A model generated the notes under the pieces. That model had not been told where the DNA came from and searched no databases. It was given only the letters and a program-made list of their open reading frames with translations. Shown here piece by piece: positions 28,259 to 35,717 of a stretch of 35,717 bases of DNA (positions are counted from its first letter, which is position 1; each line of letters opens with the position of its first letter). Source of the DNA: Desulfotignum sp. (GTDB lineage: Bacteria; Desulfobacterota; Desulfobacteria; Desulfobacterales; Desulfobacteraceae); contig JAGYOW010000033.1 of NCBI GenBank assembly GCA_018399285.1, positions 1-35,717 of the forward strand, read 5' to 3'. The translations under genes and the position numbers were made by a program.

Positions 28259-29619
28259 GGATGACACCTTTTCAATGCTTTGGCCATGAGCACCGCCCCT
28301 TCCACGGATGAGGCCACGGGAATCCGGTTCAGCTCAAATCCTTCAATGATGATCTTGTATTTGTCCTCTTTGGGCACATAGGCGATCAGCGGCTTGCCCT
28401 CATTTCTGGCCACCTGACTCAATTTGGCCCCGATGTCCGCGGAAATCCCCGGAGAATAAGGCAGCAGCAGGGCCAGGATACAGTCGATATGCGGGTCCCG
28501 GGACAGATGCCGCACCGCGGTCAGGATATCGTCATCCACGCACGACCCGGTCAGATCCAGAGGATTTTTCAATGAAGCAATGGCCTGGATTTCCGGCGAC
28601 AGCCGGGAGTGGATGGCATCTGCGGTTTGTTCGGCAATCTCAGGAATATCCAACCCATGATGTCCGCAGGCATCCGCCGCCACCACCCCGTGTCCGCCGG
28701 ACAAGGACACAATGCCGATGTGCCCGGAACTGCCTTTGGGATAACAGCTCAATGCCTCGCAGAACGAGGTCAGTTCATATTCCGTATCTGCTTCGGCCAC
28801 ACAATGTTGTGCCATGATTTCTGAAAACACCCGGTAATCCCCTGCCACGGATGCCGTATGGCTGGATGCCGCCGCAATCCCCCGGGCCGTCTTCCCGGCC
28901 TTGAGCACCACAATGGGTTTGGTGCAGGTGTGGGCCCGTTTGATGAATTCCCGGCCTTCCCGGCATTCAAACCCCTCAATATAAAACGCAATGACCCGGG
29001 TTCCCAAATCCTGCTCAAACCAGTCGATCATATGGGTTTCCCGGATACAGGCTTTGTTTCCGATACTCACGGCAGCGGACACACCGATCCCCTGGCCCGC
29101 GAATTTCACCATCTGATCCACCAGGACCCCGCCGCTCTGGGACACAAATCCGATATTTCCTTTTTTGGGATGAATAATGCGTTCCCCCGGCAGAAAAAAC
29201 GTATCCACAGCGTCGGGCGAATAAATCCCCAGACAGTTGGGTCCCACAAACGGGAAATCAGCCTGTGCCGCCAGATCCGTCACCTCTTTTTGCAGATCTT
29301 TATCGCCGGTTTCAGCAAACCCGCCTGAAATGATCACCGCGCCTTTGACCCCTTTTTCAATGCACTGGGCCACCACATCCGGCACAAACCGGGAGCGCAC
29401 GGCGATCACGGCCAGGTCCACAGGGGTGTCTATCTGACCCACAGACCCGTACACCGGCTCCCGGTTCAATCGGCCGCCCTTTGGATTCACGGCAAAGGTC
29501 TGCACGGGATACCGCAGATGGTTTTTGTTGTAAATCACATTGGCGGGATGGTGGTCATGGGTGGTGGACACACCGATCACCGCCATGGAAGACGGCCTGA
29601 AAAGGCAGGTTAAATCCAT
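28252..29619 (-). CDS. ADP-forming acyl-CoA synthetase, alpha (CoA-binding) subunit
   Basis: A 455-residue CoA-binding/ligase subunit. Residues 1-125 are the CoA-binding Rossmann domain (MAVIGVSTTHDHHPANVIYNK, FVGPNCLGIYSP). The succinyl-CoA ligase-like domain follows (GNIGFVSQSGGVLVDQM, SIGNKACIRETHMIDWFEQD). AAASSHTASVAGD contains His254, the likely phosphorylated catalytic histidine of this family. The C-terminal part holds a second flavodoxin-like ligase domain (GIVSLSGGHGVVAAD, LKNPLDLTGSCVDDD). Start has AGGATGG. Separate alpha and beta genes resemble archaeal ACD; in sulfate reducers such enzymes link acetate or other acids to ATP. The preferred acid is unknown. Confidence 0.9.
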   Translation of the reverse strand: MDLTCLFRPSSMAVIGVSTTHDHHPANVIYNKNHLRYPVQTFAVNPKGGRLNREPVYGSVGQIDTPVDLAVIAVRSRFVPDVVAQCIEKGVKGAVIISGGFAETGDKDLQKEVTDLAAQADFPFVGPNCLGIYSPDAVDTFFLPGERIIHPKKGNIGFVSQSGGVLVDQMVKFAGQGIGVSAAVSIGNKACIRETHMIDWFEQDLGTRVIAFYIEGFECREGREFIKRAHTCTKPIVVLKAGKTARGIAAASSHTASVAGDYRVFSEIMAQHCVAEADTEYELTSFCEALSCYPKGSSGHIGIVSLSGGHGVVAADACGHHGLDIPEIAEQTADAIHSRLSPEIQAIASLKNPLDLTGSCVDDDILTAVRHLSRDPHIDCILALLLPYSPGISADIGAKLSQVARNEGKPLIAYVPKEDKYKIIIEGFELNRIPVASSVEGAVLMAKALKRCHPC

Positions 29620-29638
29620 GCCATCCTGCGCATTTTAT

Positions 29639-30100
29639 TTAATTGTCCTGTTCCGCCAGGTAATCATCATACATGGATTCCAGTCCCAGTTTATGCTTGG
29701 ACTCTTCCTGAACCAGCATCAAAAACAATTTTTTGGCATCAGCATTATCTGTCTGATCCGCCAGGGTCTGGTACAGTTTGACCGCCTTTTCCTCCCGTTT
29801 CATGGCAACTTTGAGAATTTCCGGCATGGGCATGCCTTGTTCATAGCCTTTTTCCACCATGTAATCACTGATTTTCAAATCCGGAATCTTTTTAAACTCA
29901 TAGGATTCGATTTTTTCCTTGTTGCCTGAAATATCGGACAACAGGGCTGCATGTTTTTCCTCTTCTTTGGCAAAGCTTTCAAAAATCTCCTTGAGAGAGG
30001 CTTTGGTGGCTTTTGCGGCCTGGTCCCGGTAAAATGCGACGGCTTCATTTTCTTTGTCAATGGCAAATGTCAATATCTCTTCAATGGATCCGAAATTCAT
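29639..30100 (-). CDS. rubrerythrin/ferritin-like diiron protein without rubredoxin domain
   Basis: A 153-residue four-helix bundle. Diiron ligands: Glu19 region in AIDKENEAVAFY, Glu47-x-x-His50 in KEEEKHAALL, Glu103/Glu104 in MKREEKAVKLY, and Glu133-x-x-His136 in QEESKHKLGLE. It lacks the C-terminal rubredoxin module of classical rubrerythrin, making it an erythrin-like or sulerythrin-like peroxidase or iron handler. First gene of the unit running into acdA (19 bases between), an odd pairing of oxidative-stress and energy genes. Confidence 0.9.
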   Translation of the reverse strand: MNFGSIEEILTFAIDKENEAVAFYRDQAAKATKASLKEIFESFAKEEEKHAALLSDISGNKEKIESYEFKKIPDLKISDYMVEKGYEQGMPMPEILKVAMKREEKAVKLYQTLADQTDNADAKKLFLMLVQEESKHKLGLESMYDDYLAEQDN

Positions 30101-30222
30101 GGGTGTTGTTCCTCCTGATTGGATTGATCTGCATTGTTGTCTGTCTGGCTTTCACTGTAATGGATTCTTATATCAAATTTCAGGGTCAAGGCAAACACCT
30201 TTTAACCCGGAGCCGGATTTTC

Positions 30223-31143
30223 TCACACTGGGGCCGGATTGCCGAATATGACGGCCAGGGCTGATTCCACATCCGGATAGGAAAAGGTAAACGCTTTGTC
30301 CATCAAAGCTCTGGGCACGACTTTCTGGCTGTTGAGCAGCGAGGCCCCCAACTCACCCATGACCAGTTTCACCATAAATCCAGGCGCAGGCATCACGGCA
30401 GGACGACGCAGGACCTGCCCCAGGGCTTTGGCAAACTCCCGCTGCCGCACGGGTTTGGGCCCCACCATATTATAGATTCCCCGGGAATCCGGCGTCTGGA
30501 TCAAAAAACGCATGGCCTTGACCAGATCATCCACATGAATCCATGGAAACCACTGGTATCCGTTTCCCAACGGCCCGCCGGCAAACCATTTGAATGCCGG
30601 TGACATCACGGACAAGGCGCCGCCATCGCCCAGCACCACACCGAACCGCATGATCCGCACCCGGGCTTCGGTCTTTTCTTCCGCAGCAAGCGCGGCAGCT
30701 TCCCAGTCTTTACACACCCCGGCCAGAAAATCGCTGCCCAGGGGCGCATCTTCGGCAAGTTCCCGTTCTCCGGCATCTCCATAAATACCCGCGGCAGAAG
30801 TACTTAAAAAATCAACCGGTTTGTCAGGCACCATGGCTTCCACCAGATGGCGGGTGGTATGGATCCGGGAATCATAAATGGCCTGTTTGTAAGTTTTTGT
30901 CCAGCGCTTGAAAATATTACGACCTGCCAGATTAATGATGACATCTGCATCCGCCACATGGTCCTGCCAGGGGCCGGGCCGGGTGGTGTCGGCTGATACC
31001 CACTCAAAACTGTCAGATGCCTGGAAGTCAGGATGCGAACCGGAAGTCCCCAGCCCGGTCACATGCCAGTCAAAATCCAGAAAATGCCGGACCAGATGCT
31101 TGCCGACAAACCCTGAGGCCCCGGTGATCAATATGCGTTTCAT
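30223..31143 (-). CDS. TIGR01777-family SDR epimerase, single-domain paralogue
   Basis: A 306-residue NAD(P)-binding protein without the SRPBCC domain of its relative at 17828. Motifs: ILITGASGFVGKHLVRHFL (dinucleotide site), DVIINLAGRNIFKRWTKTYKQAIYDSRI, STSAAGIYGDAGE, MRFGVVLGDGGALSVM, WFPWIHVDDLVKAMRFLI and YNMVGPKPVRQREFAKALGQVLRRPAV. The ATG at 31143 has GAAGGAG five bases upstream, preferred to a GTG at 31149. Divergent from the malate dehydrogenase pair with about 170 bases between starts. Confidence 0.9.
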   Translation of the reverse strand: MKRILITGASGFVGKHLVRHFLDFDWHVTGLGTSGSHPDFQASDSFEWVSADTTRPGPWQDHVADADVIINLAGRNIFKRWTKTYKQAIYDSRIHTTRHLVEAMVPDKPVDFLSTSAAGIYGDAGERELAEDAPLGSDFLAGVCKDWEAAALAAEEKTEARVRIMRFGVVLGDGGALSVMSPAFKWFAGGPLGNGYQWFPWIHVDDLVKAMRFLIQTPDSRGIYNMVGPKPVRQREFAKALGQVLRRPAVMPAPGFMVKLVMGELGASLLNSQKVVPRALMDKAFTFSYPDVESALAVIFGNPAPV

Positions 31144-31311
31144 GGGCACTCCTTCATTTAAATTACATTCAATTCAGGCCTGCAAATTGCATTAAACCTA
31201 TTATTCACCATCAATGCACGAGTTGTGCCAAAGATATTATTGGGATTGACAATGATGAGGATATCAGCTTACGTTAATCACATCAACCATAACATTGACA
31301 AGGAGGTTTTC

Positions 31312-32226
31312 ATGATCGGAATCATCGGCAGCGGCAACGTCGGGGCCAACACCGCTTTTTTCCTGGCGGAAAAGGGGGTGGACCATGTCACCCTTTTCGA
31401 CACGCAGGACGGTCTGGCACAGGGAAAAGCCCTGGACATGATGGAAGCCGCCCCTATCCGGGGATACCGCACGGTCATTTCAGGGACAAGTGATCCTCAG
31501 GATGTACTGGATGCGGATATCGTCATCATCACGGCCGGAGCCGTACGCAAACCCGGTATGGATAGAGATGCCCTGTTTCAGGCCAACAAAGACATCATCA
31601 TCGACTATGCCAAAAAAATCACCCGGCCGGACACCCGGGTCATCATTGTCACGGAACCCGTGGACCTGCTCACCACGCTGTTTGCCCGGCATTCATTACT
31701 GCCCCCGGAACAGATCATGGGCATGGGAGGCATTCTGGATGCCACCCGGCTGCGGTTTCTCATTGCAGACGAGCTGGGCGTTTCCATGGAAAATGTCGCG
31801 GCCCAGGTGGTGGGAAGACACAGCGATGACATGATCATCCTGCAGGACTATTGTTGCGTGTCCGGCGTACCGGTCGCGCATTTTCTGTCCGGACAAACCA
31901 TTGAAACACTCTTTGAGCAGACCCGTCAGGCCGGCAGCCTGATCGTGGAACTGGCCGGCCGGGCCAGCGCCTATTACGGGCCGTCGGCCGTGGCCGCAGA
32001 CCTGGCCGAGGCCATCTGCCATGACACGGGCCGGGTTTTGTCCGTGTCCCGGATGCTGTCCGGCCAGTTCGGCATTACAGATGCCGCGTTATCTATGCCC
32101 TGCGTAATCAACCGCTTGGGTGCATCCAGAATACTGGAACCCTGTCTGGACAACAACCAGATCGAGACCCTGAAAATCGGGGCCCGGGCCATACAAGCGA
32201 CCATCAAGGAGGACACCCATGCCTAA
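31312..32226 (+). CDS. malate/lactate dehydrogenase family protein with altered active-site motifs
   Basis: A 304-residue NAD-dependent 2-hydroxyacid dehydrogenase of the LDH/MDH superfamily; start fixed by AAGGAGG before ATG 31312. The Rossmann core (IGIIGSGNVGANTAFFLAEKG with Asp30), Arg79 and Arg85 (RKPGMDRD), Asp143 and Arg146 (LDATRLR) are conserved. Two departures: TEPVD at 114-118 puts Glu115 where the family has Asn in SNP, and the His-motif reads GRHSDDM (His170 kept) instead of GGHGDTM. So substrate positioning may differ, and it may act on another hydroxyacid or as a helper of the canonical enzyme. It overlaps the next gene by 8 bases, implying coupled synthesis. Confidence 0.85.
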   Translation: MIGIIGSGNVGANTAFFLAEKGVDHVTLFDTQDGLAQGKALDMMEAAPIRGYRTVISGTSDPQDVLDADIVIITAGAVRKPGMDRDALFQANKDIIIDYAKKITRPDTRVIIVTEPVDLLTTLFARHSLLPPEQIMGMGGILDATRLRFLIADELGVSMENVAAQVVGRHSDDMIILQDYCCVSGVPVAHFLSGQTIETLFEQTRQAGSLIVELAGRASAYYGPSAVAADLAEAICHDTGRVLSVSRMLSGQFGITDAALSMPCVINRLGASRILEPCLDNNQIETLKIGARAIQATIKEDTHA

Positions 32227-33157
32227 AGTATCCATTATCGGCGCCGGAAACGTGGGCGCCACAGCCGTGTATTATATTGCGGAAAAAAACCTGGCTGACA
32301 TCGTGATGGTGGATGTGGTAAAAGGACTTCCCCAGGCCAAGGCACTGGACTATCTTCATGCCGCGCCCATGAGAAATTACCAGGTACACATCCTGGGCAC
32401 CAATGATTATCAAGACATCAAAGATTCAGACGTGGTGATCCTCACCGCCGGGATTCCCCGGAAACCGGGCATGGACCGCATGGATTTGATGAAAATCAAT
32501 GTGGATATCGCCAAAAAAGCGGCCCAGGCCATTGCCGAATACGCCCCCAATGCCGTGGTGGTGGTGGTGTCCAATCCTTTGGATGTCATTGCCATGGCCA
32601 CGCTCCAGGAAACCGGATTCGCCCTCAAGCGGGTCATGGGCATGGCCGGAGTCCTGGATGCCACAAGGTTCCGGTATTTTATCGCGGAAAAGCTCAGCGT
32701 GTGGCCCGGGGATGTCATGGCCATGGTCTTAGGGGGTCATGGAGACACCATGGTGCCCTTGCCCCGGTATACAAGGGTAAACGGCATTCCGGTCACGGAA
32801 CTGATAGCGCCGGATGATCTTGAAAAACTGATCGACCGCACCCGCACGGGCGGGGGAGAAATTGTCTCCCTGCTTAAACAGGGGTCCGCGTTTTATGCGC
32901 CCGGGGCTTCGGTTGCCAAGATGGTGGAAGCCATCATCAAGGATGAAAAGCGGGTGGTACCGGTGTCCGCCTATCTGCGGGGAGAATACGGGTACCAGGA
33001 TATGTTTCTGGGGGTACCGGCCCTGCTGGGAAAAAACGGGGTGGAAAAAATTCTGGAACTGCCTTTGACCGATGCGGAAAAAACAGCGCTGGATGCCTCT
33101 GCCAAAGCCGTCAAAGACGGGGTGGATACCCTGCGGTCTTTTTTCTCTCCGGGATAA
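32219..33157 (+). CDS. mdh: malate dehydrogenase
   Basis: NAD-dependent malate/oxaloacetate conversion, 312 residues. All superfamily residues are canonical: VSIIGAGNVGATAVYYIAEK with Asp32, Arg81 and Arg87 in IPRKPGMDRMDL, Asn119 in VSNPLDV, Asp147 and Arg150 in LDATRFRYF, and His174 in GGHGDTMVPLP. The dimer/tetramer loop and Arg substrate site indicate malate over lactate. GGAGG lies inside the end of the preceding dehydrogenase. Completes, with citrate synthase and isocitrate dehydrogenase, the TCA enzymes in the window. Confidence 0.93.
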   Translation: MPKVSIIGAGNVGATAVYYIAEKNLADIVMVDVVKGLPQAKALDYLHAAPMRNYQVHILGTNDYQDIKDSDVVILTAGIPRKPGMDRMDLMKINVDIAKKAAQAIAEYAPNAVVVVVSNPLDVIAMATLQETGFALKRVMGMAGVLDATRFRYFIAEKLSVWPGDVMAMVLGGHGDTMVPLPRYTRVNGIPVTELIAPDDLEKLIDRTRTGGGEIVSLLKQGSAFYAPGASVAKMVEAIIKDEKRVVPVSAYLRGEYGYQDMFLGVPALLGKNGVEKILELPLTDAEKTALDASAKAVKDGVDTLRSFFSPG

Positions 33158-33183
33158 TGCGGCTCAACCCATAGCCCTGTCTT

Positions 33184-33543
33184 CTAATCCGGCTCTTTCA
33201 GCTTTTTTTTGTCTTTTTTATGATACAGGTCAAAAAAGATCACGCTGTTGTTGGGGATGGGGCCGCAGTGCAACCGCTTGTTTTCCTTGAGACATCGTTC
33301 GCACCAGTAATAAATGAGCCGGTAGTCCCGGCGGCCCACATATTTTTTGAGCCTGCCGTGGTACACCCCTGTCATCTTGCCGTCTGAGATGGACGGATTG
33401 ACCAGCAACCGGTCAATGGTTTTCCGGATTCGCTGATACCCTTTGGGATCGGCCTTTTGCACCTGATTCAGCTTGGTTTCGAACAGGTCAGTGGGATAGT
33501 ACCGCCGATCAACGACAAACACGGAAGAAAAAATATGATTCAT
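33184..33543 (-). CDS. RelE/ParE-superfamily toxin-like protein, no antitoxin seen
   Basis: A 119-residue basic protein. The fold signature is visible: KADPKGYQRIRKTIDRLLVNP (helices), then HGRLKKYVGRRDYRLIYYWC (the core strands of RelE-type mRNA interferases) and SVIFFDLYHKKDKKK at the end. An internal CERC and a further Cys are unusual for RelE. ATG 33543 has GAAAGG. A genuine toxin should have an antitoxin immediately upstream; the 33545-33751 minus ORF there is hydrophobic and does not look like one. It might be a domesticated or orphan protein. Confidence 0.7.
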   Translation of the reverse strand: MNHIFSSVFVVDRRYYPTDLFETKLNQVQKADPKGYQRIRKTIDRLLVNPSISDGKMTGVYHGRLKKYVGRRDYRLIYYWCERCLKENKRLHCGPIPNNSVIFFDLYHKKDKKKLKEPD

Positions 33544-33762
33544 ATCAGCCTTTCAAATGATGGCAAACCATGTCCATAAAATCAGCATGGAGATAAGGGT
33601 CACGAGCACGCCACGGCATTATGCCAGGTGCCAAACAGGGGCAGCCCAAAGCAAACAATCCCCCATTGACGAAACAAACGGATATGCATAGAATAAAGGA
33701 ATAAAATGTCACGACGGATATCGTCAAATTGTTGACCCTTTTCAAACCCATGGGAGGTTATC

Positions 33763-34218
33763 ATGAAACTGACCAGTTCCGCATTCAAACCGGGAGAAAG
33801 AATTCCGTCCATTTACACGTGTGACGGCGACAATGTGAACCCGCCTTTGGAAATCACCGGGGTTCCCCATGAAGCCGAAAGCCTGGTACTGATCATGGAG
33901 GATCCGGATGTTCCCAGACATCTGCGGGAGGACGGCATGTGGGATCACTGGGTGGTATTCAATATGCCGCCGGATACCAGAACCATTGAAGAAAACACGG
34001 AGCCCGACGGTACCTCCGGCATCGGCACCAACGGAAAAACCGGATATTTCGGCCCCTGCCCCCCGGATCGGGAGCACCGGTATTTCTTCAAGGTATTTGC
34101 CCTGGATACCCGGCTGGATCTGCCTGAAAAAAGCACCAAAGCAGACGTGGAAAAAGCCCTGGCCGGCCATGTCCTGTTCCATGCCGAACTGATGGGCACC
34201 TATGAACGAAACAGCTAG
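33763..34218 (+). CDS. YbhB/YbcL family (PEBP-like, Raf-kinase-inhibitor-like) protein
   Basis: A 151-residue cytoplasmic protein of the phosphatidylethanolamine-binding superfamily. Ligand-pocket motifs: SIYTCDGDNVNPPLEITGVP, LVLIMEDPDVP, WDHWVVFNMPPDTR and GPCPPDREHRYFFKVFALD, with the characteristic DPD, the WDHW segment and the PPxxxHRY signature. Cellular role in bacteria is not established. ATG 33763 preceded by GGGAGG. The convergent hypothetical gene ends 2 bases after its stop. Confidence 0.92.
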   Translation: MKLTSSAFKPGERIPSIYTCDGDNVNPPLEITGVPHEAESLVLIMEDPDVPRHLREDGMWDHWVVFNMPPDTRTIEENTEPDGTSGIGTNGKTGYFGPCPPDREHRYFFKVFALDTRLDLPEKSTKADVEKALAGHVLFHAELMGTYERNS

Positions 34219-34220
34219 AT

Positions 34221-34628
34221 TCAAAACCGCAGAAACGGGACCGCTTCCTTATATTCACCGTTTGCCTCTTTCTGATCCGTTGAAAAATCGGATTCCGGCA
34301 CCCATTGATACGCCTTGATATCCGTTGTATCGGAAAGGGGCAGAGAACAGCTTCTGGATTTGGGAAACGGCCCGTCAGAAGATTGAAACCGGGTCACGAC
34401 CGCCTCTTCCGGGCTGTCCGCGATCTCGATGATATCTTCCACATAAACGACCTGAATATATTTAAAAAGCGGATCTTTGATATCTTCTTTGATGATCTGG
34501 ATGCGCTGTTTAAAATTCTGAAGTGCCAGTTCCGGGGTGCCGGCCTTGACCAGGCAGGTAAAATAGCCATGTCGTTCCATGCCGGACGGGGTGATCTCAT
34601 CAAATGAAAAGTGCCCTGAGTACAACAT
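34221..34628 (-). CDS. hypothetical protein, ferredoxin-like alpha/beta
   Basis: A 135-residue soluble protein starting MLYSGHFSFDEITPSGMERH; AAAGGAGG before ATG 34628 decides the start over a TTG six bases earlier. The pattern YFTCLVKAGTPELALQNFKQRIQIIKED, IQVVYVEDIIEIADSPEEAVVTRFQ suggests alternating strands and helices. No known family or catalytic motif. Divergent from the UbiB-like kinase gene with about 97 bases between starts. Confidence 0.7.
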   Translation of the reverse strand: MLYSGHFSFDEITPSGMERHGYFTCLVKAGTPELALQNFKQRIQIIKEDIKDPLFKYIQVVYVEDIIEIADSPEEAVVTRFQSSDGPFPKSRSCSLPLSDTTDIKAYQWVPESDFSTDQKEANGEYKEAVPFLRF

Positions 34629-34725
34629 GTTCAACCTCCTTTCATTGGTTGAAAATATTTTAGATCAAGTGCCCATGGAATAGCAACCCATATTGACAAT
34701 CCCATTGCAAAAAGAAGACCCTTTT

Positions 34726-35717
34726 ATGGAATTCAAAACATTCACCCATCTGGCCCGGTTAAAGGACATGGCCATGATCATGGCCAGATTCGGATTTGGG
34801 GACATCATTCAGCGCCTGGACCTGCCGGTGAAACATCTGATGCACAGCATCTCGCCTGAAACCGATACAGACACAGATGTGTACCAGCGCATCCGGATGG
34901 TCATCGAAGAACTGGGTCCCACTTTTGTCAAACTGGGACAGATCTTGAGCATGCGGCCCGATATCCTGCCCGTGCCCATGATCCGGGAGCTGACAAAACT
35001 CCAGGATGCTGTGGGGACCATTTCTTTTGATGCGGTCAAGCAGGTGCTGGAGCAGGAGTTTGAAACCCCGCTGGAAAACCTGTTTCGATCCTTTGATCCC
35101 AAACCGCTGGCAGCCGCATCTTTGTCCCAGGTGCACAAGGCAATCCACCCGACCCTGAACCGGGTGGTGGCTGTGAAAGTCCGGCGGCCGGGCATTGTCA
35201 AAACCGTTGAAACGGATCTGAGTATTCTGGAGGTTTTGGCTGAAAAAATTCACAACAACATGGAAAGCATGCAGGTATATGATCTTCCGGGCATTGTGGC
35301 GGCCAACCGCAGAACCCTGCTCAAGGAGATGGATTTTTCCAGGGAAGGCCGGTATATCCAGATTGCTAAATCCAAAATTGAAACCAACTCCGACATTGTC
35401 ATCCCCGACGTGTTCACTGAATACAACACCCCGAAAGTCCTGGTCACGGCATTTATCAAGGGCACCAAAATCACGCCCCATATGGATCTGCCGGCAGAAG
35501 AACGCAAAGCCCTTGCCGTGAGCGGGATGCAGTCCGCTGTGCTTCAGATCCTGGAACACGGGTTCTATCATGCAGACCCTCATCCGGGCAATATGGTGAT
35601 CACAGTTGACAAGCGCCTGTGCCTCATGGACTGGGGCATGGTGGGCCGGCTCACACCGGAGGAAAGAAACGATCTGCTGTTTTTCATCCGGGCTGCGGTA
35701 GACAAAGACAGCCGGAA
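34726..35717 (+). CDS. UbiB/AarF (ABC1) family protein kinase-like protein, truncated by window end
   Basis: Atypical kinase of the UbiB/COQ8 family, associated with quinone biosynthesis or lipid handling at the membrane. Frame is open from ATG 34726 to the window edge (330 codons). Motifs: ELGPTFVKLGQILSMRPDILP with the KxGQ element (Lys69, Gln72), the Ala-rich nucleotide loop AAASLSQVHKA (129-139), the ATP lysine in VAVKVRRPG (Lys151), EMDFSREGRY, the catalytic loop HADPHPGN (282-289), and MDWGMVGRL (301-309), where the metal-binding loop reads DWG instead of the usual DFG. The C-terminal third, with the membrane helices of UbiB, lies outside the window. Confidence 0.9.
   Translation, partial: MEFKTFTHLARLKDMAMIMARFGFGDIIQRLDLPVKHLMHSISPETDTDTDVYQRIRMVIEELGPTFVKLGQILSMRPDILPVPMIRELTKLQDAVGTISFDAVKQVLEQEFETPLENLFRSFDPKPLAAASLSQVHKAIHPTLNRVVAVKVRRPGIVKTVETDLSILEVLAEKIHNNMESMQVYDLPGIVAANRRTLLKEMDFSREGRYIQIAKSKIETNSDIVIPDVFTEYNTPKVLVTAFIKGTKITPHMDLPAEERKALAVSGMQSAVLQILEHGFYHADPHPGNMVITVDKRLCLMDWGMVGRLTPEERNDLLFFIRAAVDKDSR

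Noticed and set aside
33545-33751. Possible antitoxin gene upstream of the RelE-like protein
   Set aside because: The reading is hydrophobic and Cys-rich, lacks a DNA-binding or antitoxin-like pattern and has no clear ribosome site.
34693-34698. TTGACA as a -35 box for the UbiB-like gene
   Set aside because: No acceptable -10 hexamer at 16-18 bases downstream.

Overview
The window looks like a chromosomal piece of a strictly anaerobic, sulfate-reducing deltaproteobacterium of the Desulfobacteraceae type (Desulfobacter/Desulfotignum-like). This is inferred from gene content: superoxide reductase (twice), rubredoxin with an A-type flavoprotein, hybrid cluster protein, rubrerythrin, a minimal Suf-like iron-sulfur system, a ferredoxin:thioredoxin reductase-type protein, ADP-forming acyl-CoA synthetase, and TCA-cycle enzymes. 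No rRNA, tRNA, CRISPR array or insertion sequence was recognised.

Layout. (1) 1-3683, minus strand: an N-type (Na+/H+) F-ATPase operon in the diagnostic order atpD-C-Q-R-B-E-F; it runs off the left edge inside the b subunit. (2) 3803-6185, minus: a small hypothetical gene, an endonuclease/exonuclease/phosphatase-family gene, and a damaged type I phosphodiesterase/alkaline-phosphatase-like gene. (3) 6378-9154, plus: a sulfur-handling operon with an exported double-rhodanese protein, two half-size YeeE/YedE (thiosulfate-type) transporter subunits and a lipoprotein; a clean inverted repeat lies in the leader. (4) 9206-16850: a run of recognisable but heavily frameshifted genes: CopB-like P-type ATPase, small hypothetical, SmsC/SufC-like ATPase and SmsB/SufB-like scaffold on plus; hybrid cluster protein, desulfoferrodoxin, DHH phosphoesterase and the end of a membrane protein on minus. 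Every family motif is present but in changing frames. (5) 17828-22409: SRPBCC+TIGR01777 epimerase, rubredoxin, FprA/ROO, desulfoferrodoxin, thioredoxin-2 type protein, flavodoxin: an oxygen/redox-defence block. (6) 22950-26722, plus: glutaredoxin/FTR (frameshifted), citrate synthase, a rubredoxin-membrane fusion, NADP-isocitrate dehydrogenase. (7) 26760-31143, minus: exonuclease III, ADP-forming acyl-CoA synthetase beta and alpha, rubrerythrin, a second TIGR01777 epimerase. (8) 31312-33157, plus: two overlapping malate/lactate dehydrogenase family genes. (9) Right end: a solitary RelE-like toxin, PEBP/YbhB protein, a hypothetical, and a UbiB/ABC1-family kinase cut by the edge.

Together the genes describe energy conservation by ion-translocating ATPase and central acetate/TCA metabolism, surrounded by sulfur uptake, Fe-S assembly and oxygen/NO defence.

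A major caveat: the damage in region 4 (and, more locally, in the 5' end of atpD, the phosphodiesterase and the Grx/FTR gene) is dominated by small indels that leave conserved motifs intact. That fits sequencing/assembly error better than biological decay, and the broken calls should be read with that in mind.
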